Source of the DNA: Paenibacillus sp. L3-i20
GTDB lineage: Bacteria; Bacillota; Bacilli; Paenibacillales; Paenibacillaceae
Length of the DNA stretch: 64,000 bases
Direction of reading: 5' to 3'
NCBI RefSeq assembly: GCF_022180385.2
Contig: NZ_BQME02000002.1
Span: 1,302,001 to 1,366,000 of the forward strand
This document shows, one piece after another, positions 54,337-62,640 of the stretch. The position numbers and the translations under genes were made by a program. How positions within the stretch are numbered: position 1 is the stretch's first letter; each line of letters starts with the position of its first letter. The notes under the pieces were generated by a model that was given only the letters and a program-made list of their open reading frames with translations, searched no databases and had not been told where the DNA came from.

Positions 54337-54612
54337 TTAATTGGATACAAGGTCCTTAAGAGATTTGCCTGGTTTAAATGCCGGCATCTTGCTAGCAGCG
54401 ATATCAATCTCCTCGCCAGTTTGAGGATTGCGGCCTTTACGAGCTTGACGCTCGCGAACTTCAAAGTTTCCGAAGCCAACTAGCTGTACTTTATCACCGC
54501 TTTGCAATGCATCGGAGATTGCTTCAAAAACAGCATCAACTGCTTTTGTCGCATCCTTCTTAGACAATTCCGTTAATTCAGCAACTTTTGTGATCAAATC
54601 AGTTTTATTCAT
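54337..54612 (-). CDS. hbs: HU-family DNA-binding protein
   Basis: Nucleoid protein, 91 aa, beginning [42 protein letters not shown] leads into the DNA-binding arm with [10 protein letters not shown] (about 60-69). ATG 54612 follows GGAGGTG. The 5' UTR holds a tandem 39-bp hairpin repeat (54630-54707). Confidence 0.97.
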   Translation of the reverse strand: MNKTDLITKVAELTELSKKDATKAVDAVFEAISDALQSGDKVQLVGFGNFEVRERQARKGRNPQTGEEIDIAASKMPAFKPGKSLKDLVSN

Positions 54613-54629
54613 GGTTTCACCTCCTTAAA

Positions 54630-54707
54630 AGTTTTGCGAAGCAAAACTTACTTCGTAAGCATAGGCTTAGTTTTGCGAAGCAAAACTTACTTCGTAAGCA
54701 TTAGCTT
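54630..54707 (-). repeat. Tandem 39-bp hairpin repeat in the hbs 5' UTR
   Basis: Two copies, 54630-54668 and 54669-54707, differ at only two positions. Each contains AGTTTTGC/GCAAAACT around GAA and CTTAC/GTAAG around TTC, so the mRNA would carry four hairpins ending just before the GGAGGTG ribosome site. It may stabilise hbs mRNA, control translation or be a short intergenic repeat family. Not seen elsewhere in the window by eye. Confidence 0.85.
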
Positions 54708-54773
54708 AATTCTCATCATATCCATCTTATTAACTGAAAACTTCAAATATATACCTTTTGACCGAACAAACCT

Positions 54774-54802
54774 ATAGTAATACAGTGTAATCTCAATTTC
54801 AA
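54774..54802 (-). promoter_or_regulatory. Possible hbs promoter
   Basis: TTGAAA (54797-54802) and TACTAT (54774-54779) with a 17-bp spacer. The predicted 5' UTR of about 155 nt includes both repeat copies. Confidence 0.5.
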
Positions 54803-54824
54803 GTCTACTGCTGGTGAAAACTAA

Positions 54825-54855
54825 CAAAAATACCGCCTCGTTCATTACGAGGCGG
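54825..54855 (-). terminator. Intrinsic terminator after spoIVA
   Basis: CCGCCTCGT (54833-54841) pairs with ACGAGGCGG (54847-54855) around 5 bases; on the minus strand TATTTTTG follows. Confidence 0.87.
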
Positions 54856-54881
54856 CATTTACCATACAATCGAGCTATTAA

Positions 54882-56360
54882 TTACAATATTATCGCGATT
54901 AAACCACCTGAGCCTTCGTTTATAATTCTGCCAAGTGTTTCTTGCAGTTTATAACGAGCATTGTCCGGCATCATAGCTATTTTTCCTTGAATGCCTTCTC
55001 TTACGATGGAATGAAGTGATCTGCCAAATATGTCTGACTCCCATATTTTGATCGGATCATTTTCGAAATCTTGCATTAAGTATCGCACGAGCTCTTCGCT
55101 TTGCTTTTCTGTTCCGATAATCGGAGCAAATTCTGACTCGACGTCTACACGAATCATATGAATGGATGGTGCTGTTGCTTTTAGTCGAACGCCAAACCTT
55201 GAGCCTTGACGTATTAGCTCAGGCTCATCAAGCGCCATCTCAGCAAGCGAAGGAGCCGCAATTCCATAACCAGTCGTTTTCACCATTTCGAGCGCTTCTG
55301 CGAATCGATCATATTCACGCTTAGCATGGGAAAACTCTTGCATGAGCTGGAGCAGATGATCCTTGCCTCTTATTTCGACGCCTACGACCTCCATTAAGAT
55401 TCGGTCATATAACTCATCCGGCGCATACAAATCGATTTCAGCTACGCCCTGCCCCATATTCATGCCACTTAACCCGGCCCGAGCAATAAAATCATAATCC
55501 ATAAACTGCGTAACAACTCGTTCCACATCTCTTAGACGGCGAATATCTTTAACCGTATCACGGACGGAGTTTTCATAATTGCTGCGCAACCAGTGATTAT
55601 CATTTAGAACCATTACCCAGCTTGGAAGATTTACGTTTACTTCATGCACAGGAAACTCGTACAGCACCTCGCGTAGAACAGATATTACTTCTTCTTCACC
55701 CATCGTTGCAACACTCAAGGTGATAACTGGGATATCATACTTCGCTTGTAATTCACTTCTAAGTTGCTGAGCTTCGTCACTGCGTGGACGAGTAGAGTTA
55801 ATGATGAGTACAAATGGTTTGCCTACCTGCTTCAACTCGTCAATGACACGTTCTTCAGCAACAACATACGAGCTTCTAGGAATTTCTGCAATTGAACCAT
55901 CAGTTGTGACAACTACACCAAGTGTAGAATGTTCTTGAATAACTTTACGTGTGCCAATCTCAGCTGCTTCTTGGAATGGAATTGGCTCATCAAACCATGG
56001 AGTCGTTATCATACGAGGACCATTTTCATCCTCATAACCTTTGGCACCTTCAACCGCATAACCAACACAATCGACTAATCTAACATTCACTTCAAGCCCT
56101 TCTGCAACTTTGAGCTGGACCGCTTGATTTGGTACAAACTTCGGCTCAGTCGTCATAATGGTTTTGCCTGCCGCGCTTTGAGGAAGCTCATCTACGGCTC
56201 TTATGCGTTCTGCTTCATTAGCGATGTTTGGGAGTACAACAGTCTCCATAAACCGTTTAATAAACGTTGATTTGCCAGTTCGGACCGCCCCAACTACGCC
56301 GAGGTAAATATCCCCGCCGGTACGTTCGGCTATATCCTTGAAAATGTCTACTTTCTCCAC
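54882..56360 (-). CDS. spoIVA: Stage IV sporulation protein A (coat ATPase)
   Basis: Cytoskeletal ATPase that polymerises on the forespore to form the coat base. From GTG 56360 (GGGAGGGG upstream) the 492-aa protein begins VEKVDIFKDIAERTGGDIYL and has Walker A GAVRTGKST at about 22-30, with the length of B. subtilis SpoIVA (492). The frame is open to an ATG at 56441, but those residues do not resemble the family. A sigma-E-type promoter lies upstream. Confidence 0.96.
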   Translation of the reverse strand: MEKVDIFKDIAERTGGDIYLGVVGAVRTGKSTFIKRFMETVVLPNIANEAERIRAVDELPQSAAGKTIMTTEPKFVPNQAVQLKVAEGLEVNVRLVDCVGYAVEGAKGYEDENGPRMITTPWFDEPIPFQEAAEIGTRKVIQEHSTLGVVVTTDGSIAEIPRSSYVVAEERVIDELKQVGKPFVLIINSTRPRSDEAQQLRSELQAKYDIPVITLSVATMGEEEVISVLREVLYEFPVHEVNVNLPSWVMVLNDNHWLRSNYENSVRDTVKDIRRLRDVERVVTQFMDYDFIARAGLSGMNMGQGVAEIDLYAPDELYDRILMEVVGVEIRGKDHLLQLMQEFSHAKREYDRFAEALEMVKTTGYGIAAPSLAEMALDEPELIRQGSRFGVRLKATAPSIHMIRVDVESEFAPIIGTEKQSEELVRYLMQDFENDPIKIWESDIFGRSLHSIVREGIQGKIAMMPDNARYKLQETLGRIINEGSGGLIAIIL

Positions 56361-56459
56361 TGAATATCCCCTCCCAATTGATTTTCCGGTTCGCCGCCAT
56401 CCACCGGACAAAAGGGCAGGCCAGCGACGCAACTCGTACATACTTTTTGGACTAGTAAC

Positions 56460-56487
56460 ATCTTATGTTCAGACTGTCCAAATATGA
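56460..56487 (-). promoter_or_regulatory. Candidate sigma-E promoter of spoIVA
   Basis: TCATATT (56481-56487) and CATAAGAT (56460-56467), spaced 13 bp, resemble the mother-cell sigma-E consensus (ATATT, CATA---T). The predicted mRNA starts roughly 90 bases before the GTG. spoIVA is a known sigma-E gene. Confidence 0.5.
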
Positions 56488-56599
56488 CGATTCAATTTGT
56501 GAAAACTTTTTTTCCGGTTAATCCAACTTCCCTTCCAAGATTGAAATATATGAGAATATCGTTCTGACTATGACTATCGAAATCAAAAAAACATATAAA

Positions 56600-56635
56600 A
56601 AAGAAAAAATCCTTCCCAAAGATGCAGGGAAGGAT
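56600..56635 (-). terminator. Intrinsic terminator after the YphF-like gene
   Basis: ATCCTTCCC (56609-56617) pairs perfectly with GGGAAGGAT (56627-56635); on the minus strand TTTTTTCTTTTTT follows. Confidence 0.9.
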
Positions 56636-56650
56636 CGAATATTTGTCCTA

Positions 56651-57400
56651 TTACGAATGAACAGCAACCGGTTCACCATTAATAAGCTTATAGATAGGTG
56701 CTTTTACAGGAACAAAATCAGATGAATCAACGAGCAAACTTCTAAGATCGAAATTTTCATCTTCGTTAACAGTGCCATTCTTTTGAATCAGTTGCATGAT
56801 ATCAATTCCATAGTCAGTATAAACAACACCATTGTCATCGATAAGTGCTCGCAACGTTTGTCCAGAGAAAACACTACTTATAGTAGGTGCCTTTTGATTC
56901 ATCATTGCATAGTCAATCTCATAGAAACCAGGGTACATCGCATCCTTTTTCGGAAGCACCCCACCATCTTGAATATGTAGCTTAACCCAGTTCTGAATAT
57001 CATTCATCTTTTGGAAACTGACGATATCCATTAGCTTTACACGAGGTTTTGTATCTTCATCGATAATAATAAAATAATAATTTCCACCGTTTTCAAAAGC
57101 AGCAGTTGGAGGCGAACTCATATAATTTTTACTTTGAAGCTTTGGGAAATCGATTCTAAATTTCTCATACTTAGGCACATCCTGACCACTGTTCAATATC
57201 GGCAACAGTTTCAAGTCACTATAATACTGATCAATTGCCCCTTGCACGTTTCGAATCGCTTCCTTGGGAGCAACGTTTTGCTTTAAGTTTTCTTTTGGGT
57301 ATAGGCATCCCGTTAATGGCAGTATGAAAAGCATGATTGCTATCATCGTTGCCGTAAAACGCAACAACCGATTAGCTCCATGCTTATATTTTGTATTCAT
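56651..57400 (-). CDS. YphF-like lipoprotein
   Basis: 249 aa with a signal sequence and lipobox (LPLTGC, Cys32), so a membrane-anchored lipoprotein outside the cell or facing the intermembrane space in sporangia. The remainder is alpha/beta without a known catalytic motif; DYYSDLK-type helices are followed by a repeated YYFIIIDED region. Position between yphE-like and spoIVA genes matches B. subtilis yphF. Function unknown. Confidence 0.7.
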   Translation of the reverse strand: MNTKYKHGANRLLRFTATMIAIMLFILPLTGCLYPKENLKQNVAPKEAIRNVQGAIDQYYSDLKLLPILNSGQDVPKYEKFRIDFPKLQSKNYMSSPPTAAFENGGNYYFIIIDEDTKPRVKLMDIVSFQKMNDIQNWVKLHIQDGGVLPKKDAMYPGFYEIDYAMMNQKAPTISSVFSGQTLRALIDDNGVVYTDYGIDIMQLIQKNGTVNEDENFDLRSLLVDSSDFVPVKAPIYKLINGEPVAVHS

Positions 57401-57418
57401 TCATAATCCTCCATTCCC

Positions 57419-57766
57419 TTACCATAACTCATCATCTTGTTCCTTTTGTCTTGCCAACGCTTTAGCTACCGCAGATTGAAGCGGATCTGGTAACAACTCA
57501 ACATCCGTTTTACCTGAAACTCTTGTTTGGCATGACAATCGTATATTTTTTTCTTCCATGCCAGCAAGTTTGCGTCGTTCTTCATCACCAATAGGAAGAA
57601 GCTCACTTTCTGGTCTAACGATGACTTTGCACATAAAACAAGCTGCCTTACCGCCGCAACGAGTCTTAATGGATATACCAGCCTTTCTAGATGCATCTAG
57701 AATAGTTGTACCTCGTCTTACTCTGACTGACCGACCGGATGGCCAGAAGAATACTTCAACGTCCAT
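57419..57766 (-). CDS. [2Fe-2S] ferredoxin (first of two)
   Basis: 115-aa plant-type ferredoxin fold. Cluster ligands are CGGKAACFMC (C-x5-C-x2-C, residues 37-46) and the distant Cys in RLSCQTR near 79. The N-terminal VRRGTTILDASRKAGI is the usual strand-helix. It has a C-terminal tail richer in charge than typical. Its ATG lies inside the 3' end of the nucleotidyltransferase gene (49-base overlap). Electron partners are unknown. Confidence 0.88.
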   Translation of the reverse strand: MDVEVFFWPSGRSVRVRRGTTILDASRKAGISIKTRCGGKAACFMCKVIVRPESELLPIGDEERRKLAGMEEKNIRLSCQTRVSGKTDVELLPDPLQSAVAKALARQKEQDDELW

Positions 57767-58368
57767 TCCAGCTCACCTTCCTTCTGATCATCTATCCATG
57801 AATGTACATGATTAATTGTGTTTTTGGGGAAGTTGTTACTTTCTTCAATAAGGGCAAATGCCGCTTCATGCTTCCCAGGAGCTATCCTAATCGCACTCGA
57901 GATCAGTTGCACCCGGTCAACTCTGTTTCTAAGCGCATTGAACCACAACTCATGGGCTAGAGGCACGATATGTACCACTCGCTTCATTTCAATGTTCCCA
58001 ACATCAAGGGACAAGCCATAACGTCTGAGAACCCTATTTACTTCCGTTCGATATAGACAGCCATGAGCCGTAATTTGAAAACCTCCAACTAGTTCTACAC
58101 GATAATTCTCGATTAGATAATGACTAAGCGTCGAACGATAAATATCGGTGACGCTAATTTCGGGTTCATCAATAGCGTATTGTTGCAACGCATGGTGAAC
58201 AAAGGGAATGTCAGCATCATCACAATACAAATCGATATCACGCGGCCCAGATGGCAATCCGATTCCTCGCAGTAGCAATCCTGCGCTTCCACCAAGCATC
58301 CATCTATCGCTGCCTGCTGCTTCAATAATAGACGCCAGCGCTGCTCTTATAGTTGAGTCCTCTCTCAT
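57718..58368 (-). CDS. Nucleotidyltransferase-fold protein
   Basis: 216 aa with MLGGSAGLLLRGIGLPSGPRDIDLYCDDAD near 24-53. The GGS...RDIDLY pattern is that of the polymerase-beta nucleotidyltransferase fold, with DxD metal ligands. Later VELVGGF near 93 may supply the third acid. It could modify a small molecule, nucleic acid or protein; no antitoxin partner was seen. It is sandwiched between two ferredoxin genes. Confidence 0.75.
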   Translation of the reverse strand: MREDSTIRAALASIIEAAGSDRWMLGGSAGLLLRGIGLPSGPRDIDLYCDDADIPFVHHALQQYAIDEPEISVTDIYRSTLSHYLIENYRVELVGGFQITAHGCLYRTEVNRVLRRYGLSLDVGNIEMKRVVHIVPLAHELWFNALRNRVDRVQLISSAIRIAPGKHEAAFALIEESNNFPKNTINHVHSWIDDQKEGELEWTLKYSSGHPVGQSE

Positions 58369-58385
58369 GCCGGCACCCCTTTACG

Positions 58386-58682
58386 TTAGAAATAGGTTTT
58401 GTTAGCTGCAGATATGTTTCCTGCGTCCTCCTTGATAATGGCTTGGCAACCAAGACGGTACCCTTCCTCAAACTCCTCAGGCTCTAGACGATCCCATTCT
58501 TCGTCAGTAATGCCTTCCAGAAATTCGCCGCCTTCTGTTATAAGGCAACGACAACGAGCACAAGTTCCTCTAGCGCAAGAATAGCTCCAGTCAATATTAT
58601 GCTTAATAGCATGATCCAGAATAGATAGTCCTGCTTCCGTTTCGACAATAGCTACTTTAGTTCTGCCTTTAAGCTCAATCAT
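58386..58682 (-). CDS. [2Fe-2S] ferredoxin (second of two)
   Basis: 98 aa from ATG 58682; AAAGGAG lies 12 bases upstream, and the earlier ATG at 58712 has none. Cluster ligands CARGTCARC (with a further CRC) are near 35-45, and the last Cys is in RLGCQAII near 76. The acidic EEWDRLEPEEFEEGYR stretch could bind a basic partner. It differs clearly from the ferredoxin at 57419-57766, so it is not a recent duplicate. Confidence 0.87.
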   Translation of the reverse strand: MIELKGRTKVAIVETEAGLSILDHAIKHNIDWSYSCARGTCARCRCLITEGGEFLEGITDEEWDRLEPEEFEEGYRLGCQAIIKEDAGNISAANKTYF

Positions 58683-58732
58683 TGTTGTAGAAATCTCCTT
58701 TAACCATTTCATTTAGTATATGTAACTTTTCA

Positions 58733-58912
58733 TTAAATGATGGAGAATACTCCGTAAATAAATCCGAAAATCAATAATACAAATGCAATAAAAGACAATA
58801 CAAATTTTAAAATGCCTTTTGTTTTTAACCTAGCAAATGTGATCAAAAAGGCAGCTATCGCCATTAAGCCAATGCCAAGAAAAGAGACCCACATCTTCGT
58901 CATCGCGTCCAT
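58733..58912 (-). CDS. YphE-like DUF2768 two-TM small protein
   Basis: 59 aa (MDAMTKMWVSFLGIGLMAIA and onward), with two hydrophobic helices (about 8-26 and 35-56) separated by a basic turn RLKTKGILK. Size, topology and place near gpsA and yphF match the DUF2768/YphE family; function unknown. AGGAG lies 12 bases before the ATG. Confidence 0.8.
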   Translation of the reverse strand: MDAMTKMWVSFLGIGLMAIAAFLITFARLKTKGILKFVLSFIAFVLLIFGFIYGVFSII

Positions 58913-58972
58913 CGAAGTACCATTCTCCTAATCTATAACGTTATAAGTTCTCAACTATTATAGCACCAGCCA

Positions 58973-59047
58973 AAAAAAAGGACAAAAGCATAATAGCGAA
59001 TTAGCGCCTTAAGACGCACTCCATGGGGAGCTTCGCATGCTTTTGTC
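58973..59047 (-). terminator. Large branched terminator after spoVIF
   Basis: GACAAAAGCAT (58981-58991) pairs perfectly with ATGCTTTTGTC (59037-59047); inner complementary arms GCGAA/TTCGC and CTCC/GGAG can also form. On the minus strand eight T follow. Confidence 0.85.
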
Positions 59048-59055
59048 GAAAAAAA

Positions 59056-59331
59056 TTACTTTTTCATCATCATTTTAACTAAAGTCTCCATACTCGACGG
59101 GCTCATCCCGCTCGATTTAACAGCTTTAACAATATCATTGACGGTCGATTCCGGCACTTTTATTTTCGCCATATCTGATACCTGCTTAATTAACTTGCGA
59201 AGCTCAACTTCATTTTGCAGGGTTTTGGCATCAACGCCGCTCGCCAATTTCTTAACTGAGTTTTCAGTAATGTTTTTGCCTGTTTTTTTGTTAATTGCGC
59301 CAAGAACATCTTTAGGAATATCTTTTGACAA
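59056..59331 (-). CDS. Stage VI sporulation protein F-like
   Basis: About 91 aa. KDVLGAINKKTGKNITENSVKKLA and LRKLIKQVSDMAKIKVPE lead to a lysine-rich C terminus TLVKMMMKK, the pattern of SpoVIF, a coat/late sporulation protein. The start is probably TTG 59331, eight bases after GAGGAGGG; the frame to 59349 contains that ribosome site. It lies between gpsA and the large terminator. Confidence 0.8.
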   Translation of the reverse strand: MSKDIPKDVLGAINKKTGKNITENSVKKLASGVDAKTLQNEVELRKLIKQVSDMAKIKVPESTVNDIVKAVKSSGMSPSSMETLVKMMMKK

Positions 59332-59406
59332 ATCGTTCACCCTCCTCAACCTATGAGCTCAATGCATCATATGAAGAGGGCAAACGTTTGGTGTAGGCGC
59401 TTGACC

Positions 59407-60441
59407 TTATCCAATAATTTCGATTTCATGGGTTTTTAATCTGCCCATAAGATGTTCAACAGCCACTTTTGGTGTTTTTCCTTGAAACAATACTTCATAG
59501 AGCTGACTAGTAATAGGCATCTCGACATCGTATTGCTTTGCGAGCTCATAAGCTGCTCTCGTCGTACGAACACCTTCAACAACCATGCCCATCTTCTCCA
59601 AAACATTGTCAAGCGGTGTTCCATCTGCAAGCATATATCCTGCACGCCAGTTGCGGCTATGTTGACTTGTACATGTTACAACTAAGTCGCCAACGCCAGC
59701 TAAACCTGCAAAAGTAAGCGGATTGGCTCCCATCGCAGCACCTAAACGACCGATTTCCGCTAATCCGCGAGTAAGTAGCGCCGCTTTAGCATTGTCTCCA
59801 AATTGAAGCCCATCACTTAAACCTGCTCCTAGAGCGATAATATTTTTGATTGCTCCGGCAACTTCTGCCCCAACGACATCACCATTCGTATAAACTCGGA
59901 AAGCATTGTTCATAAGCGCATCTTGAGCTTTTTCTGCAGCTTCTTGTTGCTCCGAAGCTACAACAACTGTTGTTGGCAGCTTATTGATAACTTCTTCAGC
60001 ATGGCTTGGACCCGACAATACTACGATTGACGATAACGGACGACTAAGCTCTTCAGATAGGACAATTGACATACGTTTAAGTGTATCAGCTTCAAATCCT
60101 TTTGTTGCATGTACAACAAGTGTTTCAGAAGCTAGGAATGGTGCCGCTTGTTTTGCGACTTGACGCATCGCACTTGAAGGAGCTACAAATAGCGCTAACT
60201 CTACATCGCTTAGAGCGTCCTCCATATTTGTCGTTGCAATTATAGATGGTGAAAGTTCACTACCTGGCAAAAACTTTTTATTCTGTCTGTTCGTATTGAT
60301 ATCTGCTGCTTGTTCTGCACTTCGAGTCCATAAGTTGACGATATAACCATTGCTGGCTAAAACAGACGCAAGAGCAGTTCCCCAGCTCCCTGCAACCAGC
60401 ACAGCAGCACGGCGACCATGCAATGTATTATTTTCGCTCAT
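59407..60441 (-). CDS. gpsA: Glycerol-3-phosphate dehydrogenase [NAD(P)+]
   Basis: Makes sn-glycerol-3-phosphate for phospholipids. The N-terminal VAGSWGTALASVLASNGY (16-33) is a variant of the GAGSWGTALA loop. VHATKGFE lies near 112, GPSHAEEV near 145 and GAIKNIIALGAGLSDGLQFGDNAKAAL near 197. 344 aa. It is followed by plsY, which uses the product. Confidence 0.96.
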   Translation of the reverse strand: MSENNTLHGRRAAVLVAGSWGTALASVLASNGYIVNLWTRSAEQAADINTNRQNKKFLPGSELSPSIIATTNMEDALSDVELALFVAPSSAMRQVAKQAAPFLASETLVVHATKGFEADTLKRMSIVLSEELSRPLSSIVVLSGPSHAEEVINKLPTTVVVASEQQEAAEKAQDALMNNAFRVYTNGDVVGAEVAGAIKNIIALGAGLSDGLQFGDNAKAALLTRGLAEIGRLGAAMGANPLTFAGLAGVGDLVVTCTSQHSRNWRAGYMLADGTPLDNVLEKMGMVVEGVRTTRAAYELAKQYDVEMPITSQLYEVLFQGKTPKVAVEHLMGRLKTHEIEIIG

Positions 60442-60447
60442 GAGACG

Positions 60448-61047
60448 TTACGCTCCCTTCTTGGCACCTAGCTTGTTCTCCGTTCCTTGAATCAGCTTTA
60501 CAATATTAGTCTTATGACGAATGAATGCGAAAGCACAAATGACTAATGCTCCACTAAGCAAGGGCAACGAATAATCAAACAAAATGATAAAAATTGGCGT
60601 AAACGCCGCAAACAATAATGATCCTAAAGACACATATCGAGTCAGTACAATACAACCAATTGCTACAATTCCGGCACATAATGCTGGAACTAATGCGAGT
60701 GATGCAAGAACGCCTACAGCGGTAGCAATCCCCTTGCCACCTTTAAAACGGAACCAGATCGGCCAATTATGTCCTATTATGACTGCAATTCCACATAATA
60801 CGGGTATCCATTCATTGTTGCTAAGCACATGCCCTACATAGATTGCCGCAATACCTTTGGCAATATCCAATAGGAAAACTACTATTCCGGGCCCCTTGCC
60901 TAATATACGAAGAGTATTGGTAGCACCAGCATTGCCGCTTCCGTGCTGCCGGATATCTATTCCCTTCACCCATTTGGCAATGACAATGCTGAATGATATT
61001 GATCCGATCAAATAACAAAGAACAACCGCGATAATATCCCCTACCAA
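60448..61047 (-). CDS. plsY: Acyl-phosphate:glycerol-3-phosphate acyltransferase
   Basis: Membrane enzyme acylating glycerol-3-phosphate from acyl phosphate. YLIGSISFSIVIAK, GSGNAGATNTLRILG near 36-50 and GHNWPIWFRFKGGKGIAT near 94-111 are PlsY motifs 1-2. Five or six membrane segments fit. It is placed after gpsA as part of the same lipid step. Confidence 0.96.
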   Translation of the reverse strand: MVGDIIAVVLCYLIGSISFSIVIAKWVKGIDIRQHGSGNAGATNTLRILGKGPGIVVFLLDIAKGIAAIYVGHVLSNNEWIPVLCGIAVIIGHNWPIWFRFKGGKGIATAVGVLASLALVPALCAGIVAIGCIVLTRYVSLGSLLFAAFTPIFIILFDYSLPLLSGALVICAFAFIRHKTNIVKLIQGTENKLGAKKGA

Positions 61048-61059
61048 GCTTCTTCTCCC

Positions 61060-62382
61060 CTAGTCCTCGTCGGATTTGCGCCTTGTAAAGATTCTTAAAG
61101 GTGTACCTTCAAAATCAAACGCTGCGCGAATTTTGTTCTCCAGGTATCTTTCATATGAAAAATGCATTAGATCTGGATCGTTAACAAAACATACGATCGT
61201 AGGTGGCTTAGTAGCAACCTGTGTCACGTAATTAATGCGCAGACGTTTCCCTTTATCTGATGGCGGAGGATTAAATGCAACCGCATCCGATACAACATCA
61301 TTAAGCAAATGAGTCTGAATACGTAATGCATGCTGCTCAGAAACATGGTTAATGACAGGCAGCAGCTTATGTAAGCGCTGTTTAGTCAATGCAGATAAAT
61401 AAACGACTGGTGCATAAGTCATGAATAAGAAATGATCACGAATACTTTTCGTAAAGTGGCTCATCGTCTTTTCATCCTTGTCAACGACATCCCACTTGTT
61501 CACTGTGAAAATAGATGCTTTACCTGCTTCATGAGCATAACCAGCAATATGCTTGTCCTGCTCAATGATGCCTTCTTCGCCATTAATAAGCACGAGTACA
61601 ACATCTGCACGTTCTATCGCTTTCATAGCACGCATTACACTATATTTTTCTGTTGACTCATATACTTTGCCGCGTTTTCTCATACCTGCTGTATCGATCA
61701 ACACGTAACGCTGTCCGTCATGTTCAAACGGTGTATCAATAGCGTCGCGAGTCGTTCCAGCAACATTACTCACAATAACACGGTCTTCACCGAGTAAAGC
61801 ATTCACAAGCGATGACTTACCGACATTTGGTCTACCGATAAGAGCAACACGAATAACATCTTCGTCATAGCCGTCATCTTCAAGTTCAGGCAATAGATTA
61901 GTTGCAGCATCAAGCAAATCGCCGATACCTAGTCCATGAGAACCTGAAATTGGAATTGGTTGTCCAAATCCGAGTCCATAGAACTCATAAACCTCATCCA
62001 TACGATTCGCATTATCCACTTTGTTCACCGCAAGAACAACCGGTTTGCGTGAACGGAATAACATCTGTGCAACTTCATCATCTGCATGAGTTAATCCAGT
62101 TTTGGCATCCACCATAAACAAGATAACATCCGCTTCTTCAATTGCTAGTTCAGCCTGCATACGTACAGACTTCATAATTTCATCTTCACCATCAATTTCG
62201 ATACCACCGGTATCAATGATGCTAAATGCTTTGCCGTTCCATTCCCCTACTCCGTATAAACGGTCACGGGTAACTCCCGGTTTATCCTCAACGATTGCCA
62301 GCCGATCACCGACTACACGATTAAATATGGTTGACTTACCCACATTCGGACGCCCGACGATGGCGATAACGGGTCTTGCCAT
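61060..62382 (-). CDS. der: Ribosome-assembly GTPase Der (EngA)
   Basis: Tandem-G-domain GTPase needed for 50S assembly. [18 protein letters not shown] (10-27) and [18 protein letters not shown] near 183 are the two G1 loops. NKVD and NKWD are the G4 motifs, and DTGGIE and [11 protein letters not shown] the G3 regions. The C-terminal KH-like domain ends in FTRRKSDED. 440 aa, normal. Confidence 0.98.
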   Translation of the reverse strand: MARPVIAIVGRPNVGKSTIFNRVVGDRLAIVEDKPGVTRDRLYGVGEWNGKAFSIIDTGGIEIDGEDEIMKSVRMQAELAIEEADVILFMVDAKTGLTHADDEVAQMLFRSRKPVVLAVNKVDNANRMDEVYEFYGLGFGQPIPISGSHGLGIGDLLDAATNLLPELEDDGYDEDVIRVALIGRPNVGKSSLVNALLGEDRVIVSNVAGTTRDAIDTPFEHDGQRYVLIDTAGMRKRGKVYESTEKYSVMRAMKAIERADVVLVLINGEEGIIEQDKHIAGYAHEAGKASIFTVNKWDVVDKDEKTMSHFTKSIRDHFLFMTYAPVVYLSALTKQRLHKLLPVINHVSEQHALRIQTHLLNDVVSDAVAFNPPPSDKGKRLRINYVTQVATKPPTIVCFVNDPDLMHFSYERYLENKIRAAFDFEGTPLRIFTRRKSDED

Positions 62383-62460
62383 AATTGGTTTTTCACTCCT
62401 TCAACAATTCTCACGTTACTCATCATAGCAAAAAAGATCGATCTTGGCTAACTTTTCATA

Positions 62461-62640
62461 TTATCGATGGTCTACAAGAATAATTGTTCCATTCTTTAGG
62501 TCATGTGCACTCGCATCCAATATTTTCTCCAGAAGAAATGATGTTTCCTCTAGCTTAGTTTCATCCGGCACAAAAAAAATAGGAGCACCACCTGCTATTT
62601 GATCAGAGTGAAGCGATACGATTGCGACAATTTCAGCCAT
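62461..62640 (-). CDS. Capping complex subunit for YIEGIA (59 aa)
   Basis: 59-aa protein starting MAEIVAIVSLHSDQIAGGAP and ending GTIILVDHR, with predicted alternating strands and helices. The ATG at 62640 overlaps the stop of the YIEGIA gene by eight bases (ATGGCTGA). Such small proteins are annotated as capping-complex partners of YIEGIA membrane proteins. Function not established. Confidence 0.78.
   Translation of the reverse strand: MAEIVAIVSLHSDQIAGGAPIFFVPDETKLEETSFLLEKILDASAHDLKNGTIILVDHR

Noticed and set aside
56361..56441. ATG-started longer form of SpoIVA
   Set aside because: The extra 27 residues are unlike the family, while the GTG at 56360 has a strong ribosome site and gives exactly the expected length.
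57718..58368. Toxin-antitoxin system (MNT/HEPN or AbiE type)
   Set aside because: The nucleotidyltransferase-like protein has no adjacent HEPN or antitoxin-like gene; both neighbours are ferredoxins.
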